DNA of 10,904 bases from Candidatus Poseidoniaceae archaeon (GCA_022425585.1 JAKMFF010000349.1:1-10904), one strand, 5' to 3'; shown: positions 1 to 6,854, counted from the stretch's first letter. The notes: a model not told the origin generated them from the sequence alone. Numbers and translations: made by a program.

Positions 1-1
1 A

Positions 2-985
2 GGCGAAGAACAGCAAAAACATCTTGCTACTGTAGGGAAAAATATCTCTGAATTACAAGAATCGAATGAGAAGAAATTAGATGAAATGCGCCAAGTTGTT
101 GATGAAAAACTACAGACCACGCTAGAAAAAAGAATTGGTGAATCATTCAAATTAGTCAGTGATAGGCTTGAAGCAGTTCATAAGGGCCTTGGAGAAATGC
201 AAAGTTTAGCTGCTGATGTAGGGGGCTTGAAAAAAGTCCTAACCAATGTTTCGACTCGAGGCGCAATGGGTGAAATTCAGGCTGAGCGAATATTGCAGCA
301 AATCCTGTCGCCCAATCAATTTGATAAAAATGTCAAAACCCACCCTGACTGTAAAGGACAGGTTGAATTTGCCATCAAACTACCTGGTTTAGATGGTAAT
401 ATGGCTGACCCTGTATGGCTGCCAATCGATTGTAAGTTTCCTAAAGAGGACTATGAACGGTTGCTAGAAGCTTACGAAGAGGGCGATAAAAAGCAAATTG
501 AAAAAGCGTATTCAACATTTGAATCTAATGTTACTGCAAAAGCCAAAACTATTCGCAGAGAATATGTTGCTGCACCTCATACCACTGATTTCGCAGTCAT
601 GTTTCTCCCCACCGAGGGATTGTATGCTGATGTTGTAAGGCGGCCTGGACTATTCGAGACTTTGCAAAGAGATCACCAAATTGTTGTTACCGGCCCTTCG
701 ACGCTCGCAGCTTTTGTTAACAGCCTTCAGATGGGATTCAGAACTTTAGCACTAGAAACAAATGCTAGTGAAGTATACAATGTACTTGGAGCAGTAAAAA
801 CTGAGTTTGTCAAATTCGGCGAGCACTTGGGCAAATTACACAAACAACTCAACACGGCGGCAAATACAATTGGCGGTGAAGGGGACACAATTCAAAGAAG
901 ATTAAGAGCCATGGAAAGAGCCCTCAAAGACGTTGAAGCATTAGATTCACCAAGAAGCGACATACTCAAACTATTAGATGAATGA
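2..985 (+). CDS. rmuC: RmuC family DNA recombination protein, 5' truncated by window edge
   Basis: The frame is open from base 2, so the true start lies outside the window; the in-frame ATG at 86 is internal. Numbering from base 2, the visible 327 residues begin with a charged coiled-coil-like stretch. They then show the family's RGxxGE block (R86, G87, G90, E91), a VEFAIKLPG strand (E122) and PIDCKFP (D143, K145), matching the conserved IDSKFP segment. The E and D-x-K arrangement fits the PD-(D/E)XK nuclease-like fold proposed for RmuC. The C-terminal part is helical, as in the family. E. coli RmuC is about 475 aa with an N-terminal membrane helix and coiled coil, so the missing piece is probably that N-terminus. 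RmuC is linked in bacteria to limiting recombination at inverted repeats; the biochemical activity here is inferred. It converges on the cupin gene with only 3 bases between stops. Confidence 0.93.
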   Translation, partial: GEEQQKHLATVGKNISELQESNEKKLDEMRQVVDEKLQTTLEKRIGESFKLVSDRLEAVHKGLGEMQSLAADVGGLKKVLTNVSTRGAMGEIQAERILQQILSPNQFDKNVKTHPDCKGQVEFAIKLPGLDGNMADPVWLPIDCKFPKEDYERLLEAYEEGDKKQIEKAYSTFESNVTAKAKTIRREYVAAPHTTDFAVMFLPTEGLYADVVRRPGLFETLQRDHQIVVTGPSTLAAFVNSLQMGFRTLALETNASEVYNVLGAVKTEFVKFGEHLGKLHKQLNTAANTIGGEGDTIQRRLRAMERALKDVEALDSPRSDILKLLDE

Positions 986-988
986 ATA

Positions 989-1348
989 TCAAATCCAAAC
1001 ATCATTGGATGCGGTTAATTCACCTTCTGCTTCACCAGTATTGACTACCCCTTTAGGCTCAACTAGCAGAATTTTACATTCTTCATCTGAGTATGGTTTG
1101 TGCTGCAGGCCTTTAGGGACAACATACATTTCTCCAGCATTGAGGTCAATCGTTTCTTCGGCAAACTCTATTCTTAAACAACCCTCGATCACGATGAATA
1201 CTTCATCGGTATCACTATGCTTGTGCCAGACAAATTCACCTTTTACCTTCACTAACTTGAATTGATAATCATTCATTTCCGCGATTACTTTTGGTGTCCA
1301 ATGTTCACTGAATTTGGCAAATTTATCTTGAAAATTTATCTTGGCCAT
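989..1348 (-). CDS. Small single-domain cupin protein
   Basis: A 119-residue protein with both cupin motifs intact. Motif 1 is G37-x5 region with H42-x-H44-x4-E49 and G56. Motif 2 is G72-x5-P78-x-G80-x2-H83. H42, H44, E49 and H83 form the usual three-His/one-Glu metal site, so a bound divalent metal (Fe, Mn, Zn or Ni) is expected from family knowledge. There is no signal peptide or membrane segment, so it is cytosolic. Length and single conserved barrel fit the Cupin_2 type often annotated as mannose-6-phosphate isomerase-like; the substrate cannot be read from sequence. The ATG at 1348 has no Shine-Dalgarno sequence and sits a short distance from an AT-rich TATA-like block, suggesting a leaderless or very short leader. 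The gene is divergent from the 107-aa gene and convergent with rmuC, so it is probably monocistronic. Confidence 0.88.
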   Translation of the reverse strand: MAKINFQDKFAKFSEHWTPKVIAEMNDYQFKLVKVKGEFVWHKHSDTDEVFIVIEGCLRIEFAEETIDLNAGEMYVVPKGLQHKPYSDEECKILLVEPKGVVNTGEAEGELTASNDVWI

Positions 1349-1378
1349 GCTAGTGCTAGGCTGGTTTAATTTGAATAG

Positions 1379-1389
1379 ATTTTTAAATT
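1379..1389. promoter_or_regulatory. Shared AT-rich TATA-like element between divergent genes
   Basis: The block atttttaaatt is near-palindromic and is the only strong AT element in the 60-base gap. On the plus strand TTTAAAT is centred about 24-25 bases before the ATG at 1409, the spacing of an archaeal TATA box for a leaderless message. On the minus strand the sequence reads CGAATTTAAAAAT, which resembles a BRE (purine/A-rich) followed by a TATA box, and would place cupin transcription a few bases before its ATG at 1348. One box could serve both directions; this is inference from position and composition. Confidence 0.5.
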
Positions 1390-1408
1390 CGATTGATTAA
1401 GTCGACTT

Positions 1409-1732
1409 ATGGACGAATTAGACAAACTCAGTGAAGAAGATTATGTCTTGTTTGATGGTTTCAAAATCGTCCTATTTGGTTGGTATGGCGGGGAATGGAA
1501 TGGTGATGTAAGCTTTGGTAATACGCCAGAAGAGGTAGTTCTAAACATGTCAAGAGGGAGTTGGAATCCAGAGGAAAATGGTAATCCGACAGAATACATG
1601 GCAGGAGTACAATATAGGTCCTTTCAAGAACATACGTCGCTTTACCATGATGAAGAATCATTCTTACAACTGCTCATCAAAGATGAATCGATGAAGATTT
1701 ACAAATGGGAATGGGAGCCTGAAAACAAATAA
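1409..1732 (+). CDS. Hypothetical small acidic, Trp-rich protein
   Basis: I do not recognise this 107-residue protein. It has no signal peptide, no membrane helix and no cysteine, so it is probably a soluble cytosolic protein. It is strongly acidic and unusually rich in aromatics: W25, W30, W52, W100 and W102, with a GWYGGEW segment near residues 24-30 and a KWEWEP tail. The alternation of hydrophobic and polar residues at 11-25 and 63-72 suggests beta structure, with a helix near 81-92. It is likely a real gene because a TATA-like block lies at leaderless distance from its ATG and the frame fills the space between the cupin promoter and the stop of the next gene. An antisense open frame (1461-1661) is weaker and is taken as a shadow. 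It converges on the 601-aa gene with a 30-base gap. Confidence 0.7.
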   Translation: MDELDKLSEEDYVLFDGFKIVLFGWYGGEWNGDVSFGNTPEEVVLNMSRGSWNPEENGNPTEYMAGVQYRSFQEHTSLYHDEESFLQLLIKDESMKIYKWEWEPENK

Positions 1733-1762
1733 TCCCATATAACTCCATTACGGATTTATCAT

Positions 1763-3568
1763 TCAACATCCACGATGAACATCTGGATCATAACTATCCC
1801 ACGTAATCATATCACTAGTTGAATTTTCAAACAAGCCGTCCCATTCGCCACTACAAATTCGATAATCGGGGTAATCATAATCGCCTGCAGCATCAACTCT
1901 AAGCCCTGAGAAACTAACCGACCGGTCGCCCAATTGGTCAGCATGACCTGTAATGATTTTTACGTGAGATACATTCTCTACTGTATTATCAAACGCATGT
2001 CTAAACCACTGGTCAAAATAAAATTCTTCTAGATGATAGTCGTGTGATGCGTAGCGTTCAAATTCTCCATACATGTAAAGCGAGTCGATTTGTTGCACCC
2101 ACTGGGAACTATTGTTAGTCATAGTATAGACTTCAAGACCTGAATAGCCAACCGATTGGCTGCCTGGGTGGTACATAACTAGCATGCTAATTCCATCAAT
2201 GTCTGTTGCCTCTTGCAATTCATATTCAAACTCAAATGCTGTTGATTCTCCAGTTCGATAACGATATGTGCATATGCCACCATTGACTACCAAATCCATA
2301 TCTGAGTACGAACCATCTTCTCTATTCGGCTCATAAGCGCCCATTGCTGTTTCAGATGCGCTATAAAGTGGCACTGTAACAGGATAATTCACGCTTTCAT
2401 CACACCAACGGTCTGGCATTTCATAATCATACCATTCATCAAAATCATCATCCAGAAAAATATCAGATGCAATAACAAAACCGAACATCAAAAAAATGAT
2501 GATTGGGAATAAGGCAACCGTTCGTAAAACTCTAGATGAGTTATTTGCTGTTTCAGCATTAAAGTTCGGTGATCCGGGGTCGTGATAGTTGACTTTACCT
2601 GCACTTCTACTCACATTGCCTGTTGGCAAACCTAGTAAATTTGTCAATTTTGCCCTGTTATTATGACCTAAACTGCCACGCGAATATAACTCTCCGCCCG
2701 AAGAATCGATTATTCTAAAATGATAATATGTGGTTGAAGTACTATTACCTTCTGAATCGGTAGAATAACTCTCTTCTTCCCAGTGTTGTATTTTATCGCC
2801 TACTTGTTTTTGATAGATGAAATCTACAGATTGTCCCTTGTACCAAACAAAGGTAGAATCGTTAACATAGTGGTCTATTTTTGTATGCATAGAAAAAGCA
2901 ATAGCCAATCCAATGAATGAGACGAAACCGAGGAGTAGCAATGGAAGAATAGCCCCATTAATTAGTGAAATTAAGGCAAAAAAGAGTGCCCCTCCGCCAA
3001 CAATAATAGCCGCTATATTTGGGAAATGGTGCGTTTCCTTTGGCCCTGATTGTTCTAATTGTTGAATATCTTTTGACCTCATTTCCACAATTCTTTGCGA
3101 TGTAGAAATTTCGTTATTTGGTGTGGTTTGCGACCAAATATTGTCTGAAGCATTTGCTTTTTCGCTTGGAATAGCTTCAGGAATTATTGACTCAAGATAA
3201 TCCATGGCCTGCCCAATATCGCCTCTTTGTTGGTGAATTATGTTGCCATCTAGCCAATGTTCAATCTCGGCTGTCTGGACATTCATCTGAAAAAATCTGT
3301 TTCCGGGAGCCAGTTCTATCATCCAATAATCTTTGGATTTGAGAATTAGATTAATAGCTTGCTCAGGTAATTCATTGGATCTTTCCAACGGGAGTTCTAT
3401 TTTGTTCCCGTCGACATCAATCACCAGTGGGTTACTAAACAATACTGCATCAGAATGGGGTTTGGTTGCTTTATTTCCCACTGAAGGTGGGTCTTGTTCA
3501 ACTGATGGAAGAGGAGGGGTGGGGGTTTCTTCATCGCCGACTTTAGCATCCCAGAAATTAGTTGACAT
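1763..3568 (-). CDS. Three-helix membrane protein with N-terminal MSxNFWDxK motif and large exported C-domain
   Basis: A 601-residue protein that I cannot place in a named family. Layout: a short N-terminal motif (MSTNFWDAK, 1-9); a Pro/acidic linker (10-45); a soluble domain (about 48-130); a charged linker with an internal SDNIW (141-145); a membrane hairpin (about 183-202 and 206-227); a loop (228-345) containing STDSEG (269-274); a third helix (346-369); and a 230-residue C-terminal domain. The basic residues in the loop and the acidic run after helix 3 (DDDFDEWYD) predict N-terminus and loop inside, C-domain outside. The C-domain is acidic, aromatic, beta-rich and has four cysteines (C389, C433, C572, C601), the last being the final residue, fitting two disulfides. 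A GAGGG-like ribosome site (gagg, 9 bases before ATG) is present. The upstream neighbour, a DUF3592 protein, shares the N-terminal motif, so the two probably work together. Confidence 0.82.
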   Translation of the reverse strand: MSTNFWDAKVGDEETPTPPLPSVEQDPPSVGNKATKPHSDAVLFSNPLVIDVDGNKIELPLERSNELPEQAINLILKSKDYWMIELAPGNRFFQMNVQTAEIEHWLDGNIIHQQRGDIGQAMDYLESIIPEAIPSEKANASDNIWSQTTPNNEISTSQRIVEMRSKDIQQLEQSGPKETHHFPNIAAIIVGGGALFFALISLINGAILPLLLLGFVSFIGLAIAFSMHTKIDHYVNDSTFVWYKGQSVDFIYQKQVGDKIQHWEEESYSTDSEGNSTSTTYYHFRIIDSSGGELYSRGSLGHNNRAKLTNLLGLPTGNVSRSAGKVNYHDPGSPNFNAETANNSSRVLRTVALFPIIIFLMFGFVIASDIFLDDDFDEWYDYEMPDRWCDESVNYPVTVPLYSASETAMGAYEPNREDGSYSDMDLVVNGGICTYRYRTGESTAFEFEYELQEATDIDGISMLVMYHPGSQSVGYSGLEVYTMTNNSSQWVQQIDSLYMYGEFERYASHDYHLEEFYFDQWFRHAFDNTVENVSHVKIITGHADQLGDRSVSFSGLRVDAAGDYDYPDYRICSGEWDGLFENSTSDMITWDSYDPDVHRGC

Positions 3569-3627
3569 GTTGTTATCCCTCGTCTAATGGTTTTTTTGGT
3601 TTGTCCCGACCATGTGTTAAACTAACA

Positions 3628-3659
3628 GTATAATCTACAGGAGTGGGTATAAAATAAGG
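3628..3659 (-). promoter_or_regulatory. Two candidate TATA-like elements upstream of the 601-aa gene
   Basis: The 98-base spacer before the 601-aa gene holds AGATTATACT (3628-3637, read on the minus strand) and TTATTTTATAC (3648-3658). Either would give a transcript with a 35-60-base leader, unlike the leaderless pattern elsewhere here, and the leader would carry the GAGG ribosome-binding motif near 3577-3580. The gene may therefore be transcribed separately from the DUF3592 gene. Choice between the two boxes, and promoter function itself, is inferred. Confidence 0.3.
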
Positions 3660-3666
3660 AATCTTT

Positions 3667-4557
3667 TCATCGGTTTTTATTAAACTTTGAAGATACTACT
3701 CCAAAGGTATTTTTTAGCATCATAGCAACCATAAAAATCCCAATTAGAGGAAATGGTAAGACACAACATACTCCGAAATCTACGCCAGAAAGACCTGGCT
3801 CAAGTACGGCTTCATACGGATTATCTGGATTGACATATACTGTGATTTCCTTGCCTTCTGGGTAGTCATCATCCGCATTTCCTGACCATGAATCACATGA
3901 ATTATCTTTACTATAACTTACTACGTCACCATAGTAAGTTTTCCCATCATAAGTATATTCATAATCGACCGCCAAACAGTATGTCGTACCTCCTTCGGAG
4001 TCAGTTGAAGAGTGTACATCACTAGAAGTAATTACTCCATCAGTGGCATTCCAATCAGCAGTCCCCAAGTCTGCTATTGCAGGTCCTCCAACAAGAAACA
4101 AAATCAAAAAGGAGATAGTAAACCAAATTCCCGCAAAAACCCAACCACCTATTAGGCCACCAAATGTTTCAATATTATTGAGTTGAATAGTATTGCTGGA
4201 CTCTTCTTCAAACTCATGACTTGGTGGGCGCCAAACAGTAACACCCTCTTGTTGCATAGTTTGAATCGCTAAATCAAGTATTTTCTGCGCCTCTGCTTTA
4301 GAGGTCACAAGTTTAATTCCAGTATTCTGTTTGAAAAAATCTAGGCTCTTTTCCTCAACTGCCATTCGATTATCATTATACCATTGAACAATGTGCATAG
4401 CATCGTTATCACTATCCCAATAACCTACTGGAAAGTCATTTAACTTGACATTGATCTTCACTTTGGGGTTCGAGATATCCAATTTCTTTGGATTATTATC
4501 GTCCTTACCGATTGATGCATCCTCAGAAAGTTTAGTATCCCAAAAATTATCAGACAT
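3667..4557 (-). CDS. DUF3592 domain membrane protein with N-terminal MSxNFWDxK motif
   Basis: A 296-residue protein. It starts with MSDNFWDTK (1-9), nearly the same peptide as the downstream 601-aa protein, then an acidic/Lys linker and a soluble region (about 30-125). A membrane helix follows (about 134-157), then an exported loop (158-257) and a second helix (258-281) with a basic C-terminal tail (KNTFGVVSSKFNKNR), which places both ends inside. The loop matches the DUF3592 pattern: WNATDGVI opening, STDSEG (184-189), paired strands YEYTYDGKTYYGD (199-211), PEGKEITVYVNPDNP (233-247) and AVLEPG (250-255). Family function is unknown. Cysteines C194 and C221 in the loop could pair. Typical DUF3592 proteins are about half this length, so the 130-residue cytosolic extension is notable. 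Start choice rests on the motif conservation. The upstream stop of the aldo/keto reductase is 64 bases away. Confidence 0.85.
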   Translation of the reverse strand: MSDNFWDTKLSEDASIGKDDNNPKKLDISNPKVKINVKLNDFPVGYWDSDNDAMHIVQWYNDNRMAVEEKSLDFFKQNTGIKLVTSKAEAQKILDLAIQTMQQEGVTVWRPPSHEFEEESSNTIQLNNIETFGGLIGGWVFAGIWFTISFLILFLVGGPAIADLGTADWNATDGVITSSDVHSSTDSEGGTTYCLAVDYEYTYDGKTYYGDVVSYSKDNSCDSWSGNADDDYPEGKEITVYVNPDNPYEAVLEPGLSGVDFGVCCVLPFPLIGIFMVAMMLKNTFGVVSSKFNKNR

Positions 4558-4621
4558 TGGTTAATCCTAACCCGCTTGTCTTTTGTGGCTTTGCCCTACA
4601 TATCTGATTAAGACGGTTTAA

Positions 4622-5458
4622 TCAGGGTTCAGTAGTTGGGTCCCAGCCAGAAACATAGTTACATTCAAGTGCTTTTATGGCCTCATATTGACTAGAAATA
4701 TCAACATCTAATGATTTGATATTTTCAACAATACGGCCTGGGTTACTTGACTTGGGGATTGTGATACATCCCTCATCATAACAGAATTTTATCGCAACTT
4801 GGGCTGGAGTACAGCCGAGTTTCTCAGCGATCATGCCAAGTTGTGGGTCGTCAACTTTGTGCCCTCTAGCAAGTGGAGAATAGGCCATTACTTTGGCACC
4901 TGCGTCCTCAGTAGCTTGTTTTAGGTGTGGGCGCTGCAGCCATGGATTGAATTCTACCTGATTTACACTGGGCATATATTTTGCATAACCTTTCATGGCC
5001 GCTAAATGGGCAGGTCCGTAATTAGATACCCCAATTGCTTTGACCCAGCCTTGTTCAAGGCAGTATTCCATTGCTTGCCAAACTGGTGCGCGATGGTCTG
5101 GATTTTCTGGTGGTGCATGAACCAGATATAGGTCGATATAGTCCATATTAAGTAATTCCAGTGACTTCTGGCAGTGTTCGATGGTATCTTGGTAACCGGT
5201 TGCATGGCCTCTGCGAAGTTTTGTCGTGATGAATAATGATTCACGCGCAACGTTTGATTCTCTAACCGCTTTTCCAACCTCATGCTCATTATTGTAAGCT
5301 CGCGCAGTGTCGATGTGAGTATAGCCTGCTTCTAGAGCCTGAAGAATAGAGTCTTTACATTCCCCATCGTCTGACATTAGGAATACTCCTAAACCAAATT
5401 GAGGTACTTCATGAACGTAGGCTTCATTGCCATCCGGTGTGATGTGACTAATGCGCAT
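4622..5458 (-). CDS. Aldo/keto reductase family oxidoreductase
   Basis: A 278-residue, full-length aldo/keto reductase (TIM barrel). The catalytic tetrad is complete: D50 in GYTHIDTARAY, Y55, K80 in FITTKL and H114 in LYLVHAP. The cofactor site is also visible: VSNYG (144-148), NQVEFNPW (166-173), AYSPLARG (192-199), and IPKSSNPGRIVEN (234-246), where K236, S237 and R242 fit binding of the NADPH 2'-phosphate. It is cytosolic and probably reduces small aldehydes or ketones with NADPH, as close relatives of the 2,5-diketo-gluconate reductase/prostaglandin F synthase group do; the natural substrate is not readable. The ATG at 5458 precedes the first barrel strand by a normal distance and has no Shine-Dalgarno motif. 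It lies 38 bases after the 213-aa gene, so co-transcription is plausible, although no functional link is obvious. Confidence 0.94.
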   Translation of the reverse strand: MRISHITPDGNEAYVHEVPQFGLGVFLMSDDGECKDSILQALEAGYTHIDTARAYNNEHEVGKAVRESNVARESLFITTKLRRGHATGYQDTIEHCQKSLELLNMDYIDLYLVHAPPENPDHRAPVWQAMEYCLEQGWVKAIGVSNYGPAHLAAMKGYAKYMPSVNQVEFNPWLQRPHLKQATEDAGAKVMAYSPLARGHKVDDPQLGMIAEKLGCTPAQVAIKFCYDEGCITIPKSSNPGRIVENIKSLDVDISSQYEAIKALECNYVSGWDPTTEP

Positions 5459-5496
5459 AGATTGGTGGAATAGTTGGAGGTTGATGAATTCCTCGT

Positions 5497-6138
5497 TTAT
5501 TCCTCTTCAGACCAGGTTCGTCGCATGACCATGCCAGTAATTTCTCCAGCATCTAACGGATCTAACTCATGGTCGACGATCAAATGTTTGACAAGTTCAT
5601 GTTGAAAGACCATTTCATTGCACTTAGGGCATTCGAGTTGTTTGGCTTGCCGGTATCCCATGAACTCAAGTCTGCCTCGCTTAGTCGAAAGTCGACTACC
5701 GGTGCGCAACAATACTGAGACAAACGCCACAACAAATAGGACAATGAAACATCCAAAGCCCATCATCACTCCTGAAGCAGTTGGGTTTTGCTGTAACTTT
5801 AAATTTTGATACACCTTACCTTCTGGTGAATTTTGATGTTGGCTGATATCTATTACGTGAGTGAAGTTTTCGCCTTTGAGAGTCAAAAGTATCTCGATTC
5901 CATCTTCTTCTGAGTCTGCATCAATTACCATGGTGAACTCCCCATAAGCATTTGTCATTGCCTCAGTGCCGCGGTATTGGTAGCATTCAAAAGCGCCTTG
6001 TTCGCAATTTACGTAGACGTAACCAAGCGCTACGGCTGAATTATCGGCATATGTAGCCTTACCTGAAATACGGTATGTCTCTGCCGAAGCAAGCGGCGTC
6101 AACAACAACAGTATTGTCGCCCACAGTATGTGCTTCAT
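5497..6138 (-). CDS. Single-pass membrane protein: exported beta-sandwich domain plus cytosolic C2H2-like zinc finger
   Basis: A 213-residue protein with three parts. Residues 1-19 are a clear signal peptide ending in ASA. Residues 20-118 are an exported domain whose opening (RISGKATYADNSAVALGYVYV) and NAYGEFTMVID (63-73) resemble carboxypeptidase-regulatory-like or CNA-B-like beta-sandwiches; C45 and C52 may pair. A helix at about 122-144 is followed by R145, R149, K153 and R154, which places the rest inside. The cytosolic tail carries C170-x2-C173-x11-H185-x4-H190 (with H180 between), close to a classical C2H2 finger. It looks like a transmembrane signalling or adaptor protein: an outer ligand domain coupled to a zinc-binding domain that could bind protein or nucleic acid. 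That role is inferred. A TATA-like CTTTAAAC about 25 bases before the ATG suggests its own leaderless start. Confidence 0.82.
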   Translation of the reverse strand: MKHILWATILLLLTPLASAETYRISGKATYADNSAVALGYVYVNCEQGAFECYQYRGTEAMTNAYGEFTMVIDADSEEDGIEILLTLKGENFTHVIDISQHQNSPEGKVYQNLKLQQNPTASGVMMGFGCFIVLFVVAFVSVLLRTGSRLSTKRGRLEFMGYRQAKQLECPKCNEMVFQHELVKHLIVDHELDPLDAGEITGMVMRRTWSEEE

Positions 6139-6158
6139 GGTTTCACCAAGTTTTGGTT

Positions 6159-6166
6159 GTTTAAAG
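6159..6166 (-). promoter_or_regulatory. TATA-like box of the zinc-finger membrane protein gene
   Basis: CTTTAAAC on the minus strand is centred about 25 bases before the ATG at 6138, the expected spacing for an archaeal leaderless transcript. It lies in the 54-base gap after the ~82-aa membrane protein gene. Confidence 0.45.
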
Positions 6167-6192
6167 AACCTTGATTAGTTTCTAATAACAAG

Positions 6193-6441
6193 TTATTTGC
6201 ATCTTACAGGGTGTTTTGGTTCGTATAATTGTCGAGACTTTTTCGCTATCAAGTAAATCGCAGAACCAAGTAGGGTCAAGAAAAATAACCACCCAAAGCC
6301 GGCTACTGCAAGAAAGATATAGCCAACCATATTGAATGATTCCTTATCCTCTGCATTGGTAGATTCAGCTTGTACTATTGTAGCAGTCATTACCATAATA
6401 ATGGCCAGCGACAAATAGACTAGAGACCTATTTACATTCAT
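6193..6441 (-). CDS. Small signal-peptide plus single-helix membrane protein
   Basis: I do not recognise this ~82-residue protein. From the ATG at 6441 it begins MNVNRS, then a hydrophobic signal-peptide core ending VQAES, a short acidic segment (TNAEDKES), one membrane helix (NMVGYIFLAVAGFGWLFFLT and on to LIAKK) and a basic cytosolic tail (KKSRQLYEPKHPVRCK). After cleavage the mature peptide would be under 60 residues with an outside N-terminus. A GTG at 6450 would add three residues and sits one base after the stop of the upstream DUF4149-like gene. I prefer the ATG because the basic n-region then directly precedes the hydrophobic core and GTGGTAAT upstream partly matches a ribosome site. 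The tight spacing implies co-transcription and perhaps coupled translation with the four-helix membrane protein. Confidence 0.7.
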   Translation of the reverse strand: MNVNRSLVYLSLAIIMVMTATIVQAESTNAEDKESFNMVGYIFLAVAGFGWLFFLTLLGSAIYLIAKKSRQLYEPKHPVRCK

Positions 6442-6451
6442 AATTACCACT

Positions 6452-6832
6452 TCAGACTAATAAAAATGCGATGTTGGCAAGAAGTATCGCTACTGTTAAC
6501 CAAACACTTAGTTTGTGCAGCAGGTCAAACTTCTTGCTATTTCCAGAGTCTGTTGCCCGGTTAGTTGCCGGGATTATCCCATAACAGATTCCTGAGGCCA
6601 ACAATGTAAATCCAGAGATTCCTAGATGAACATTATTCCCGTCACCACTTGATAGCATAACGCCGATGCTGGCAAAGGCTAGAAAGCAGATTAGTGCGAA
6701 AAATTTCGGCCAAATAGAACGGATGGCTGTACCAAAATCTTCAATCTTGAGTTTTTTGAACATCGTCGGAGCGATGATGGACACTTGAAAGACAATAATG
6801 CCCGCTATTGCCCCAGGAATGTAAAAGTGCAT
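6452..6832 (-). CDS. Four-helix membrane protein, DUF4149/TMEM205-like
   Basis: A 126-residue integral membrane protein with four helices at about 4-24, 41-61, 69-88 and 105-125. The pattern fits the DUF4149 (TMEM205-like) family: an early helix ending in APTMFKKL (21-28), a P-x-x-NRATD segment (88-95) and then KFDLLHKLSVWL (101-112), matching the family's F-x-x-LH-x-x-S near the last helix. Function of the family is not settled. The assignment is from pattern recognition and is moderate; another small four-helix family is possible. The ATG at 6832 is preceded by a good TATA-like box at leaderless distance, so this is likely the first gene of the minus-strand run. The next gene begins within one to ten bases of its stop. 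Confidence 0.78.
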   Translation of the reverse strand: MHFYIPGAIAGIIVFQVSIIAPTMFKKLKIEDFGTAIRSIWPKFFALICFLAFASIGVMLSSGDGNNVHLGISGFTLLASGICYGIIPATNRATDSGNSKKFDLLHKLSVWLTVAILLANIAFLLV

Positions 6833-6854
6833 ATTCCGTCTAAATTCAGGTGGC

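Noticed and set aside
978..1265. 95-codon plus-strand open frame over the cupin gene
   Set aside because: It lies antisense to a cupin with both motifs intact, is Ser/Thr-rich low-complexity sequence and has no promoter; a shadow.
3648..3657. Plus-strand TATAAAATA, a possible antisense promoter into the DUF3592 gene
   Set aside because: No plus-strand gene follows; TATA boxes read similarly on both strands and this one more likely serves, if anything, the minus-strand 601-aa gene.
5002..5289. 95-codon open frame within the aldo/keto reductase
   Set aside because: Overlaps the catalytic K80 and H114 region of an intact enzyme in another frame; a shadow.
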